A stretch of 48,794 bases of DNA from a virus. Each line of letters opens with the position of its first letter. Position 1 is the stretch's first letter. Both the position numbers and the translations under genes were made by a program. Of the stretch, positions 30,297 to 38,057 are shown piece by piece. The stretch covers positions 1 through 48,794 of the IMG/VR virus record IMGVR_UViG_3300042691_035711; one strand, written 5' to 3'. The notes under the pieces were generated by a model, which was not told the origin of the DNA, did not search any database, and was given only the letters and a program-made list of their open reading frames with translations.

Positions 30297-30572
30297 TTAT
30301 TTCAGTTGATTTTGTTTTTTCCAAAGTTTATAGGTGTCTTCATCGTCGCAACAATAAATGTAGGATTGACTTTCAGTTTTTCTGCAAACCTTTTCCCAAT
30401 CTTCATAAAGAATACATAAATCCGCGTATCTTAGATTGTCTGAATCAAAAGTTTTTCGATGTGATTGACTTAAAAATATTAAAATCAGAGAAGGAAACAA
30501 GAAGGCGAATAAAATTGTTGGAAATCCATAACTACTAGTTAAGAATTTATCGAAGTTAGTTTGTTTTTTCAT
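30297..30572 (-). CDS. small membrane protein
   Basis: With the ATG at 30570-30572 the product has 91 residues: a short polar head MKKQTNFDKFLTSSYG, one TM FPTILFAFLFPSLILIFL, then a soluble part with four cysteines (LCILYEDWEKVCRKTE, YIYCCDDEDTYKLW). The Cys residues may form disulfides if the tail is periplasmic. A longer frame (to 30629) runs into the upstream gene and is less likely. Function is unknown. Confidence 0.6.
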   Translation of the reverse strand: MKKQTNFDKFLTSSYGFPTILFAFLFPSLILIFLSQSHRKTFDSDNLRYADLCILYEDWEKVCRKTESQSYIYCCDDEDTYKLWKKQNQLK

Positions 30573-30576
30573 ATTT

Positions 30577-31023
30577 TTAAATAATTTTGATTTTATTTCT
30601 CTTAATAAATTCACGCAAACAATCAGCACTTGAGTGATCGTTCTTTTTTAATTTAATAGTAATTACAGAATTTAACTTGCCATAAAAGCTTCCTGCGCCA
30701 TATTCTCTGTGGTATTGTTTAGCGTTTAGACCATTTACTTTAAAAGACTGAGCAGCCAACAGAATCGTTTCTACCTTCTCGTTTTTCTGCAAAGCTAGTG
30801 TTTCGCCTCGATTATTAGCAGCCTTGCCCCGCAAATGCTTTCGCTCGTCTTTGACAAACTCGAAGCCATGTTCTTTCTGCAAGAGTTTTACATAATATTG
30901 GCTGGCATTTATGCTAGCGTCAATTATTGGGCTAATTATTTTTGCGGCTTCAGTCATAGTGAGCGGCTTTTTCTTTTGCTCGGCAGAAATGACTTTTGCT
31001 AGTTTTTCTAAATCAACTTTCAT
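30577..31023 (-). CDS. basic hypothetical protein, possible DNA binder
   Basis: This 148-residue protein is basic. The part LTMTEAAKIISPIIDASINA recalls a helix-turn-helix start, followed by FEFVKDERKHLRGKAANNRG and a basic C-terminus ending FIKRNKIKII. A regulator or DNA-binding role is possible but not shown. It lies 3 nt after the next gene upstream. Confidence 0.55.
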   Translation of the reverse strand: MKVDLEKLAKVISAEQKKKPLTMTEAAKIISPIIDASINASQYYVKLLQKEHGFEFVKDERKHLRGKAANNRGETLALQKNEKVETILLAAQSFKVNGLNAKQYHREYGAGSFYGKLNSVITIKLKKNDHSSADCLREFIKRNKIKII

Positions 31024-31026
31024 GCT

Positions 31027-31224
31027 TTAAAATATTGTGGTTAATATTATTTTCTCAAAAGCCAAAATCTCAGCTTTCGAGTTACTTTGCTTAATTCTTG
31101 AGTGATTCTCGAAGTCTGCAAATCTTTGGCGCTTCTTTTGCGTCGAAAAACATGCGGTAAAAATCACAATTAGAATTATTAAAATGCAAGTTAATGCGAT
31201 TTCTAAAGGGCTATATTTTTTCAT
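31027..31224 (-). CDS. small membrane or lipoprotein-like protein
   Basis: This 65-residue protein has an N-terminal membrane segment SPLEIALTCILIILIVIFTA followed by Cys in the setting FTACFSTQ, close to a lipobox, then a polar basic tail. It overlaps the preceding gene by 14 nt. Function is unknown. Confidence 0.5.
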   Translation of the reverse strand: MKKYSPLEIALTCILIILIVIFTACFSTQKKRQRFADFENHSRIKQSNSKAEILAFEKIILTTIF

Positions 31225-31381
31225 TTTTGCTAGAGTTTCGTGCTTTCAGGGCTTTAATAACATACAAACGCGCTAAATCGCTTTTTGTGCGCTGTTCTTC
31301 ATTAGCGGCTTGCAATAAGTTTTGCTCTTCTTTATCGCTGAGTAAAAATGTAATTCTTTTGTTTTTGTTTTCTTTTTTCAT
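31211..31381 (-). CDS. small ribbon-helix-helix/MobC-like protein, 56 residues
   Basis: The sequence MKKENKNKRITFLLSDKEEQ, NLLQAANEEQRTKSDLARLY, VIKALKARN has the order strand, helix, helix of ribbon-helix-helix proteins (RITFLLSDKEE...SDLARLYVIKAL), and resembles MobC-type relaxosome or small phage regulators. It overlaps its downstream neighbour by 14 nt. It may bind an early operator or the iteron region. Confidence 0.65.
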   Translation of the reverse strand: MKKENKNKRITFLLSDKEEQNLLQAANEEQRTKSDLARLYVIKALKARNSSKNEKI

Positions 31382-31385
31382 AAAT

Positions 31386-31589
31386 TTAATATTGGAATTG
31401 ATTTTTCTCTAACTTATTTGCAACATGCGCGCAACTGTTGAAGTAATAGCCTTCATCAGCTAGGCGATGTTTTAGGGCAATTAGGAAAGTGGGCTTTTTG
31501 AAGTGCGGTTTTTCTTGTTTGAGTTTTTCCGCGATTCTTAGAGTTTCTAGGGTTTTTTCGTTATGAAATGCTTTTACTGTGTTTTGCAT
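31386..31589 (-). CDS. small hypothetical protein
   Basis: This 67-residue basic protein is helical (FHNEKTLETLRIAEKLKQEK, PTFLIALKHRLADEGYYFNS) and ends with NKLEKNQFQY. It lies 4 nt from the RHH gene. No family is recognised. Confidence 0.5.
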   Translation of the reverse strand: MQNTVKAFHNEKTLETLRIAEKLKQEKPHFKKPTFLIALKHRLADEGYYFNSCAHVANKLEKNQFQY

Positions 31590-31612
31590 ATTTACAAAAG
31601 TTAATTGTTAAT

Positions 31613-32032
31613 TTATTCTTTTATATCAACCCATTGTTGCGAAGAAATATTTTGCCCAAAAACTCCGCCATAAAAATAATCTTCTTCATCTGGTTCATCT
31701 GGCCAGCTTAGGCTGCCGCCGTAATAACCATTCGAGGAGTTGCGGTAATCAATGATTATATCACCTTTATTGGTTGAAATTTTACATCCGTAAAATCTTA
31801 TAGTCTCGCCATCAATCTCTTCATCATCTCTTAAATGCAAATTCTCAATAGAATTAACGAGCGCGGGAAAAGCGCATGGCAATTCAACAGATTCAATCCA
31901 AGTATGAGAGCAACAATCTGCATCACACTTAGCCACTATTTCACCTTGGTCTGTAATGAATTTTATCGCTTGTTTATCGTTAGCAATTTTAATATCTAAA
32001 ATTGTTTTTCCTTCTAAGATGTGATTTTTCAT
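31613..32032 (-). CDS. DUF7448-like conserved protein
   Basis: This 139-residue acidic protein has the pattern GKTILDIKIANDKQAIKFIT, AKCDADCCSHTWIESVELPC (three Cys in a row-like motif) and a C-terminal acidic, aromatic region. The DxDCCSxTWIE motif is typical of a widespread family in phages and bacteria (DUF7448) of unknown function. The Cys pair may bind metal. The gene starts an A-rich leader with no Shine-Dalgarno. Confidence 0.65.
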   Translation of the reverse strand: MKNHILEGKTILDIKIANDKQAIKFITDQGEIVAKCDADCCSHTWIESVELPCAFPALVNSIENLHLRDDEEIDGETIRFYGCKISTNKGDIIIDYRNSSNGYYGGSLSWPDEPDEEDYFYGGVFGQNISSQQWVDIKE

Positions 32033-32039
32033 ATTTCCC

Positions 32040-32207
32040 TTATTTTAGATTGTTAAAAAATTTACCACGCACGCAGTCTTGATAATGCTGCGAGCTTTCG
32101 CATGATTGAGCTAGTTTAGCCAGTTTATCGCTTTCGTTAGCGTTTGCATACACGGGCAGGATTAAGAAGATTGCGGCGAGTATGTACAAGAATATTAGTT
32201 TTTTCAT
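32040..32207 (-). CDS. small secreted protein, 55 residues
   Basis: A clear signal peptide (KKLIFLYILAAIFLILPVYA, with a cleavage site at NA-N or YA-N) is followed by a ~33-residue mature part with two cysteines (LAQSCESSQHYQDCVRGKF). The two Cys, nine residues apart, could form a disulfide in the periplasm. Possible roles are superinfection exclusion or regulation of lysis; nothing in the sequence decides. Confidence 0.65.
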   Translation of the reverse strand: MKKLIFLYILAAIFLILPVYANANESDKLAKLAQSCESSQHYQDCVRGKFFNNLK

Positions 32208-32262
32208 ATTATTTTTTTGAAATTCTCAAATTTAGATTTATAATTGATTTAACATTGTAAGA

Positions 32263-32628
32263 TTAATAACTTTGAAAAAGCGCTCCTGAAAATTTCTTGT
32301 TCATTTCTAACAAATATCTGATGTCTTCATCGAATAAAACGCTTCCAGCCTCTTTTCTTTCTTTTATTTTATGTTCAACATCTGCAATAAGCGCTTCTAA
32401 TTTAGCTCTGCAATCAGTAAGATCACTTGACTTTGCATCAAATACATATTTCTTTTTTTCTAAACAAATTATCTCTAATAAATATTTTTCTTTTTGATCA
32501 GAAAAATTTTTAGTGATTGATTCAATTGAATCAGATTGAATATTTTCAATAAATAATTTTTTTGAAAAATCGGTATATCTAACGCTAAAATTTTTCATAT
32601 TTTTTTCGATTGAATTAAAATTGTTCAT
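32263..32628 (-). CDS. first early leftward gene, coiled-coil protein
   Basis: This 121-residue charged protein is helical (SIESITKNFSDQKEKYLLEI, LEALIADVEHKIKERKEAGS) and ends SGALFQSY. It is the first gene after the control region and its promoter at 32691-32719, so it should be expressed immediately after infection. First-expressed genes often encode host-takeover proteins. Function is unknown. Confidence 0.6.
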   Translation of the reverse strand: MNNFNSIEKNMKNFSVRYTDFSKKLFIENIQSDSIESITKNFSDQKEKYLLEIICLEKKKYVFDAKSSDLTDCRAKLEALIADVEHKIKERKEAGSVLFDEDIRYLLEMNKKFSGALFQSY

Positions 32629-32690
32629 ATTTTTAAAGATTTAGATTTCATATTTTCAGAAACTCTTTAATGAATTTCTTAGAGACAAAT

Positions 32691-32719
32691 ATAATATTGC
32701 AATAAATAACATGCAACAA
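32691..32719 (-). promoter_or_regulatory. predicted main leftward early promoter
   Basis: On the minus strand TTGTTG (32714-32719), 17 nt and TATTAT (32691-32696), with TTGCAA immediately upstream of the -10 as at 18602-18613; an alternative pairing is TTGCAT (32711-32716), 17 nt, TATATT (32688-32693). Several ATGCAATA-like half-sites lie nearby (32697-32760), suggesting control by a repressor or activator. Confidence 0.5.
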
Positions 32720-32919
32720 CTTTATTCAATAAAATGCAATAATATTTAATAAGTGATTAGATCAATAGAATCAAGTATTTAAAGCATATTGAGACACGCA
32801 AAGGCTAGAGCGAGTTGGGAAAGCGAGAATTAAGAGCTGTGAAGTCAATAAACTAGAGGAGTTGCAAAGCAACAGAAAAGGAGATTAGAAAAATAGTTAT
32901 TGGTTAAACGAGGTCAACC

Positions 32920-33018
32920 ATGCCTAAAACAACAAAAAAGCTTTCAGTTGCGAAGTTTAGAGACAGAGCAACTGAAAGCCCTAAGCCATTAGTAATTAAA
33001 CTAACAGTAAAAACATGA
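32920..33018 (+). CDS. possible 32-residue basic peptide
   Basis: The ATG follows ACGAGGTCAACC, a fair Shine-Dalgarno, and gives MPKTTKKLSVAKFRDRATES, PKPLVIKLTVKT. It contains the perfect 11-bp inverted repeat at 32941-32978, so a translated peptide or an RNA hairpin is possible. It is the only coding-like stretch in this control region. Confidence 0.35.
   Translation: MPKTTKKLSVAKFRDRATESPKPLVIKLTVKT
32941..32978 (+). repeat. perfect 11-bp inverted repeat (hairpin)
   Basis: CTTTCAGTTGC at 32941-32951 is the exact reverse complement of GCAACTGAAAG at 32968-32978, with a 16-nt loop. It lies in the control region, not after a known gene, and has no T-tract, so it is not a standard terminator. 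A structured RNA or a protein site is more likely. Confidence 0.6.
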
Positions 33019-33069
33019 TAAAGAATAATTCCCGCAATTGCAAGCAGAAATTCCAATTAAATACTAGTT

Positions 33070-33151
33070 GCGGATAAACAGCGGATAAATGGCGGATAGA
33101 ATTGATCCAAGATTGGCGCAGATAAGAGTTTGCGGATAAACAGCGGATAGA
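33070..33151 (+). repeat. iteron array GCGGATA(A/G)A
   Basis: GCGGATAAA occurs at 33070 and 33081 and GCGGATAGA at 33092, spaced exactly 11 bp. A second group has GCGGATAAA at 33132 and GCGGATAGA at 33143, again 11 bp apart; a weaker GCAGATAAG lies between at about 33118. The 11-bp spacing keeps copies on one DNA face, typical of iterons at origins or of terminase-binding sites. It lies ~400 nt upstream of the packaging genes. Confidence 0.75.
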
Positions 33152-33398
33152 TATTTAGTATTTTAAATTAACTAAAAATGACCAAGAGGTTTTTTTAGGC
33201 TTAGAGGACAAAAAGCAAAAACACAAAACCTAACTTTTTAGAGATTTTTAACTCATGTTTCACTGTTTCGCTCTTAATAGAATGGAATATGAAACAAAGA
33301 TTTATAAATAATTTATTATACAAAATGGGTTGCTTTCTTAAAAACTGTGTCAAGGATTATTTTTGAGGCTGCTCTAATTTGGGAATAGAAAGACTAAG

Positions 33399-33426
33399 CT
33401 TGACAAAAAATAAATAACTTGACAAA
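33399..33426 (+). repeat. CTTGACAAA direct repeat pair
   Basis: CTTGACAAA occurs at 33399-33407 and 33418-33426, 19 bp apart, just upstream of the extended -10 promoter. Each contains a perfect TTGACA -35 hexamer, but neither has a correctly spaced -10 box. They could be activator sites for the late promoter. Confidence 0.4.
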
Positions 33427-33452
33427 CTCCCCCGCGAAGAGCAAAGCATGCG

Positions 33453-33461
33453 TGCTATAAT
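33453..33461 (+). promoter_or_regulatory. predicted rightward (late) promoter, extended -10
   Basis: TGCTATAAT at 33453-33461 is a perfect extended -10 (TG-n-TATAAT). No good -35 is found at the right distance, which fits either extended -10 use or activation from the CTTGACAAA repeats. The first structural-block gene starts 86 nt downstream. Confidence 0.5.
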
Positions 33462-33546
33462 CCAACTGGATTTGCTCAAAAAAAATTCGACATGGAAAAA
33501 TAGCGACCAAGCTTTAGCTGGCGCGGCATGATTAACTAAAATTACA

Positions 33547-33792
33547 ATGGCTAAGAAACTTAGGGTAGATTACACGAAGACCCTTTACGCGACACTCAAG
33601 AATAATTTTGTCAAAAATGAATTTGGCTATCCAGCTTTCTTTGATTATTATTTTCAGAGATACGGGGCGCGGAATATTCTGACAGAAGAGAGGAGATTTG
33701 CTGGAAAATTAGCTTTTGTTAAAATGTATTTTAAGCTTTTCAGATATAACATAATTTATAAGTTCAAGCATTATGAGCAAGAAATTAACTAG
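33547..33792 (+). CDS. small basic protein before terminase
   Basis: This 81-residue basic, aromatic protein reads MAKKLRVDYTKTLYATLKNN, FGYPAFFDYYFQRYGARNIL, then FRYNIIYKFKHYEQEIN. It overlaps the small terminase gene by 20 nt, so it is co-translated with it. A role in packaging is suggested by position only. No family is recognised. Confidence 0.6.
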   Translation: MAKKLRVDYTKTLYATLKNNFVKNEFGYPAFFDYYFQRYGARNILTEERRFAGKLAFVKMYFKLFRYNIIYKFKHYEQEIN

Positions 33793-34219
33793 ACCAGAAA
33801 AAGAAGAGTTAGAGAACCAGCCAAACTTAGGCGGCAGACCGCGCAAGTATCAATGTGTTGAAGATATGGCGAAAGTTATTGATGATTACTTTGAGATTTG
33901 CGCTAATAGATTTGTGACAAAAGTAAGTAAAGATGGAGAAATTACACAAGTGCCAAGTCCAGCGCCGAGGCATATTCAAGGGCTTTGCGTGCATTTGGAT
34001 ATTTGCAGAGACACCTTGCTAGAGTATGAGAAATTGCCTGAGTTTTCCGACACGGTTAAGCGGGCCAAGCGGAAATGCGAGTCTTATGCGGTCGATCAGT
34101 GCTTTGAAGGAAGGCATGGAAATAAGGCTGATTTTATCCTTAAAAATGGTTACGGATGGTCGGATAAAACTACAATTGAGCAAACTAATATTACTAGAAT
34201 TATCAAAGATGATATTTAA
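33773..34219 (+). CDS. terS: terminase small subunit
   Basis: This 148-residue protein has the GGRPRKYQCVEDMAKVIDDY start, an RHIQGLCVHLDICRDTLLEY helix-turn-helix-like segment with FSDTVKRAKRKCESYAVDQC, and GNKADFILKNGYGWSDKT, the usual profile of small terminases that pair with PBSX-type large subunits. It binds the packaging site and guides the large subunit. The TAATG overlap with the next gene indicates coupling. Confidence 0.85.
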   Translation: MSKKLTRPEKEELENQPNLGGRPRKYQCVEDMAKVIDDYFEICANRFVTKVSKDGEITQVPSPAPRHIQGLCVHLDICRDTLLEYEKLPEFSDTVKRAKRKCESYAVDQCFEGRHGNKADFILKNGYGWSDKTTIEQTNITRIIKDDI

Positions 34220-35511
34220 TGATAACGCTAAGTGAAAAGATAGCTCCAGTATTTTATCCAGTTCACAAAGCAATTAGAGATGAAACGCATGATGAGTTTT
34301 GGCTGCATGGCGGTAGAGGTTCTACGAAATCAAGCTTTATATCAATACAAATAATTTTAGCATTAATAAGGGACCCTGAAGCAAACGCAATTGCTTTTAG
34401 GAAAGTTTCGCGCACGATTAGAGACTCGATTCAAGGTTCTTTAAATTGGGCAATTGATGAGTTGGGTGAAAGTGATAACTTTGATTCAATTAGCTCACCT
34501 GCCGAGATAACTTACAAACCGACTGGGCAGAAGATAATTCTAAGAGGGTTAGACGAGCCAAAAAAGCTGAAATCAATTAAACTACGCAAAGGCTATTTTA
34601 AAATTCTCTGGTTTGAAGAAGCTGATGAATTTAACGGCGATGCAGAAATAAGAAGTGTTGAGCAATCAATCTTAAGGGGTGGTGAAAAGTTTATTGAGTT
34701 TTTAAGCTACAACCCACCAAGAAATCCGAGTCACTGGATTAATAAAATGGCGAAAGAGGCGGGAAATAAACTTGTGCATCACTCAACTTATTTAGATGTG
34801 CCGAGGCATTGGCTTGGCGAGAAATTCTTTGACAAAGCAGAGCGATTGAAAGCAAACAATTATGAGACTTACTGCCACGAATATTTAGGAAAAGCGATTG
34901 GCAACCCAAAAGAGCTAGTCTTCGCTGGTAAATATGAAGTAAGAGATTTTGAGACCCCGACATTATCAGAAATTTATCAAAACAGGTTCTTTTTTGGTGC
35001 AGACTGGGGTTTCGCAAACGATCCAACCGTTTTAATACGCTGCTTTATAAAAGATGATTGTCTGTGGATTGACTATGAGCAATACGGCGCTCAAGTTGAA
35101 ATTGATCACATTGGAAAAGTTGTTTTTGAAAAAATACCAGAATCTAAAATTTGGCAAATAGAAGCTGACTCATCAAGACCAGAAACTATATCGAATGTAT
35201 CGCGCCAAGGTTATAAAGTGAGGGGAGCTAAGAAGTGGGCTGGAAGTGTTGAAGAAGGTATTGAATATCTAAAGAGCTTTAAAAAGATAATTATTGAATC
35301 TCGCTGCGTAAATTTGGCAAAAGAGTTTGAGAATTACTCTTACTTAGTGGATAAAGAAACTAGGGAGATATTGCCAAAAATTAACGACAAAAAAGACAGG
35401 ATTTACGAAAAAGAAGGCGACAAAATGGGTATTAAAGACGATGGAATTGATGCGATTAGGTATGCATTAAGCACCTACATTAAGAAAGCACCTGAGATTA
35501 TCGCTTTCTAA
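34219..35511 (+). CDS. terL: terminase large subunit (PBSX type)
   Basis: This 430-residue protein has a Walker A in HGGRGSTKSSFISIQI (residues ~30-45), adenine and coupling region FRKVSRTIRDSIQGS, Walker B ILWFEEADEFNG, and a nuclease part with FGADWGFANDPTVLI, IWQIEADSSRPETI and GIKDDGIDAIRYAL. It powers DNA translocation and cuts the concatemer. The length and motifs match the PBSX/phage terminase large subunit family. Confidence 0.95.
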   Translation: MITLSEKIAPVFYPVHKAIRDETHDEFWLHGGRGSTKSSFISIQIILALIRDPEANAIAFRKVSRTIRDSIQGSLNWAIDELGESDNFDSISSPAEITYKPTGQKIILRGLDEPKKLKSIKLRKGYFKILWFEEADEFNGDAEIRSVEQSILRGGEKFIEFLSYNPPRNPSHWINKMAKEAGNKLVHHSTYLDVPRHWLGEKFFDKAERLKANNYETYCHEYLGKAIGNPKELVFAGKYEVRDFETPTLSEIYQNRFFFGADWGFANDPTVLIRCFIKDDCLWIDYEQYGAQVEIDHIGKVVFEKIPESKIWQIEADSSRPETISNVSRQGYKVRGAKKWAGSVEEGIEYLKSFKKIIIESRCVNLAKEFENYSYLVDKETREILPKINDKKDRIYEKEGDKMGIKDDGIDAIRYALSTYIKKAPEIIAF

Positions 35512-35569
35512 TCATATTTTTTAGCTTTGATAATCAAGCAAAAAAGCCCTTTTATTTAAAATAAAAAAA

Positions 35570-36922
35570 ATGTTTTTCCGCAAAGAAAAGAAAAGCTCTG
35601 GCAACAATTGGTCGTTCTTGAATATGCTTCGTGGCGAGTATTATCAAGTCAATGCGCCAACCGAATTTATCAAATATTACATCGAGGCTTGCCCTGTTTT
35701 TACAGCTACAAAGCTAATTGCTGACGCTATCTCTTCTATTGATATTGTGTTAAAAAACAAAGATGGCGATTATATTTACGAGCATGACGCGCTAAAGATT
35801 TTAAGAAATCCAAATCCTTTCACTGACGGACAGCTTTTTATGAAAGAGCTGTCGTCTTATTATATCATAACTGGCAACGCTTATATTAACATCATCGGCG
35901 AAAAGAAACCAGTTGAATTAAATTGCCTCAACCCCGCTTCAATTTCAATCTTGCCCGCAAGCGATGGCTATGCTGGCGAATATACTTACAGCTCAAGCAA
36001 CTTAAACTTCATTTACAACAGAGCGCCAGATAAAAGATTTTTTGACGGCAGAAAAAACGAGTTAGCTCATTTAAGAGACTTCAACCCAAATTTTTCATCA
36101 ACAAATTTAGTCGGTTCATCTTCATTCTTAGGCTGTCAGTTAGAAATTAGCCAATACATCTTAGCCTCAATCCACAACAACTCGCTTTTAAAGAATCAAG
36201 CGAGGCCAAGCGGCATTATTACATACAAAGGCGCAAACGATTTGCAGCAAAGCCAAATTGATAATTTGAAAGAGGTTATTAAGAATAAGCTATCTGGCGC
36301 AAGAAACGCAGGAGAGCCAGCTTTTCTAGGTGGTGACTTTAACTGGTTGCAATTGTCTGAGTCTGTAAAAGATATGGACTTCCCGACTCTTAAAAAATCC
36401 GTTGCAGAGGCTATTTATTCTGCCGCTAAAATACCTTTGCCAATGATTAGCCCTGACAATATGTCTTTTGCTAATATGGACGCTTCAAAATATGCTTTTT
36501 ATGACAACGCGGTTTTGCCAACTTTGAGAAGAATATTGAGGTTTTTAGATGCTAGAGTTTTATCTAGATACCCAAACGCGGAAGGGTTGCGATATTCATT
36601 TGACGAATCAGCAATTGAAGCGTTAGAAGCTCGCAAATATGATGTAGCAGATAGAGCCTCTAAAATTGGCGTTTTAAGCGATAATGAGATTAGAACAATA
36701 ATTGGCTACGAATCAACTACTAACGGCGATGGCATTTATAAGCCAGCAAACTTGGTGCAAGTTGGACTTGATAGCTACACCGCCGACAATAGAGACCAGC
36801 CAGTGGGCAAAAGCGAGTTTATTAGAATCATGACCGAAGAGAAAAAATTAAACGGCGAAAGACTTTATTCTGACGAATACATCCAGCTAAAAGCCAAGGA
36901 GTATTATGGAAATCGACGCTAG
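35570..36922 (+). CDS. portal protein (HK97 type)
   Basis: This 450-residue protein forms the dodecameric ring for DNA entry. Family features: FIKYYIEACPVFTATKLIAD, LRNPNPFTDGQLFMKEL, YYIITGNAYINI, LNPASISILPASDGY, the SIHNNSLLKNQARPSGIITY block and DFPTLKKSVAEAIYSAAKIP with PLPMI. It precedes the minor head protein gene, overlapping by 17 nt. The leader is A-rich. Confidence 0.93.
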   Translation: MFFRKEKKSSGNNWSFLNMLRGEYYQVNAPTEFIKYYIEACPVFTATKLIADAISSIDIVLKNKDGDYIYEHDALKILRNPNPFTDGQLFMKELSSYYIITGNAYINIIGEKKPVELNCLNPASISILPASDGYAGEYTYSSSNLNFIYNRAPDKRFFDGRKNELAHLRDFNPNFSSTNLVGSSSFLGCQLEISQYILASIHNNSLLKNQARPSGIITYKGANDLQQSQIDNLKEVIKNKLSGARNAGEPAFLGGDFNWLQLSESVKDMDFPTLKKSVAEAIYSAAKIPLPMISPDNMSFANMDASKYAFYDNAVLPTLRRILRFLDARVLSRYPNAEGLRYSFDESAIEALEARKYDVADRASKIGVLSDNEIRTIIGYESTTNGDGIYKPANLVQVGLDSYTADNRDQPVGKSEFIRIMTEEKKLNGERLYSDEYIQLKAKEYYGNRR

Positions 36923-38057
36923 AAAAAGAAAGATAGAAGCAAATGCGATTCCTAAGCTCAAGGCCATTTTTAGAAACATGGCAAACGATGCCGAAAGAAT
37001 TTATCGCAAGAATGGAAGCATAGACAGCCGAGAGCTTGCAAACAATTATTACCCCGAATTTCTAAAGGAAATTAGAGACATAATGCGCAAAACCACGAGA
37101 GAGTTTGGTTTTAGTTTGCGAGAAGATTTGCAAAAAAAAGGACTTAACTTCGGTATTGATTTAGAGATAAAAGAAATCACCGATTCAGATGTTAAAAACA
37201 AGTTAAAAGAGATTAACGCAGAGCTTGAAGATGCCACAACTTTTTTCATTGCTAATAGTAGCGAAAAACAAGCAAGATTTATTACTCAAACAAACGCAAG
37301 AGAAATAGCTCTAGCAATCACGCAAGAAGAAGTGAAATTTAACTCACAAAAGGCGCTCCCTGAGTGGATTATTATTTCAAGAAATATTAAAATTAACTTG
37401 CTAGATAAAGCGCAATGGAGAAGTGAGTTAATTGCCGCTCAAGTAGTGGGATTAACTGAAAGCTGGTCAAGAAATGAAGAGGCGGAGATTATTCAAGATG
37501 CAGAATTAGAAATTGACAATAGACCCGTTGAAGTTCTTAAAACTTGGATTGCAATACTTGATTCCAAAACAAGGCCAACGCACGCAGCAGCAGACTTCCA
37601 GCAAGTAGGAATCAACCAAAACTTTATTGTTGGTGGCTTTGAAGCTAAATATCCGAGAGATGAGAATTTGCCAGCTGATGAGGCAATTAATTGTAGGTGC
37701 ATCGCTGATTACTCTAACGCCTTTGGCTCAAAGTCATTTAAATCAACAGAAACCTACAAGCCAACGGATGAGATGGCGAGAAACGCTGCTCGCGGTTTAG
37801 AATGGCGCAAAGAATATGGAAGAGGTGGCACTTCGATTGGAGTTGCCAGAGCTAACCAATTAAAGAATAGAGAAAACCTAAGCGAAAGCACGGTTAAAAG
37901 AATGCACTCTTATTTTTCAAGACACGGCAACTATCGCTCAAGTCATTATGAGTTTAGAGATGGAGAGCCGACAACTTGGAGAATAGCCTGGGAACTTTGG
38001 GGCGGAGACGCTGGTAGAGACTGGGCTAAAAGAATTGCTGAAAAGTTAAGAGATTAG
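36906..38057 (+). CDS. minor head protein (SPP1 gp7/Mu F-like) with a C-terminal extra domain
   Basis: This 383-residue protein has the head-morphogenesis domain at about residues 100-275: FITQTNAREIALAITQ, KTWIAILDSKTRPTHAAADFQ, ADEAINCRCIADYSN. The rest (about 285-383) is a second domain ARGLEWRKEYGRGGTSIGVA, RMHSYFSRHGNY, WELWGGDAGRDWAKRIAE, which occurs alone or fused in many phage head proteins. It attaches to portal and capsid and may enter with DNA. Confidence 0.88.
   Translation: MEIDARKRKIEANAIPKLKAIFRNMANDAERIYRKNGSIDSRELANNYYPEFLKEIRDIMRKTTREFGFSLREDLQKKGLNFGIDLEIKEITDSDVKNKLKEINAELEDATTFFIANSSEKQARFITQTNAREIALAITQEEVKFNSQKALPEWIIISRNIKINLLDKAQWRSELIAAQVVGLTESWSRNEEAEIIQDAELEIDNRPVEVLKTWIAILDSKTRPTHAAADFQQVGINQNFIVGGFEAKYPRDENLPADEAINCRCIADYSNAFGSKSFKSTETYKPTDEMARNAARGLEWRKEYGRGGTSIGVARANQLKNRENLSESTVKRMHSYFSRHGNYRSSHYEFRDGEPTTWRIAWELWGGDAGRDWAKRIAEKLRD

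Larger units (their letters stand above)
32639..33546. other. 908-nt divergent control region
   Basis: This gap between the leftward early and rightward late blocks holds, in order, the leftward early promoter, a possible 32-codon ORF with an 11-bp inverted repeat, iterons at 33070-33151, two CTTGACAAA direct repeats and a rightward promoter. It is adjacent to terminase and is the natural place for the origin of replication or the packaging site. Nothing else in it is clearly coding. Confidence 0.75.

Noticed and set aside
33070-33151. CRISPR array reading of the GCGGATA repeats
   Set aside because: Repeats are 9 bp with 2-bp gaps; there are no spacers.
33247-33303. 18-codon plus-strand frame in the control region
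   Set aside because: Too short and without a ribosome site.
34739-35026. Minus-strand 95-codon frame in the large terminase gene
   Set aside because: Shadow of a gene with full Walker and nuclease motifs.
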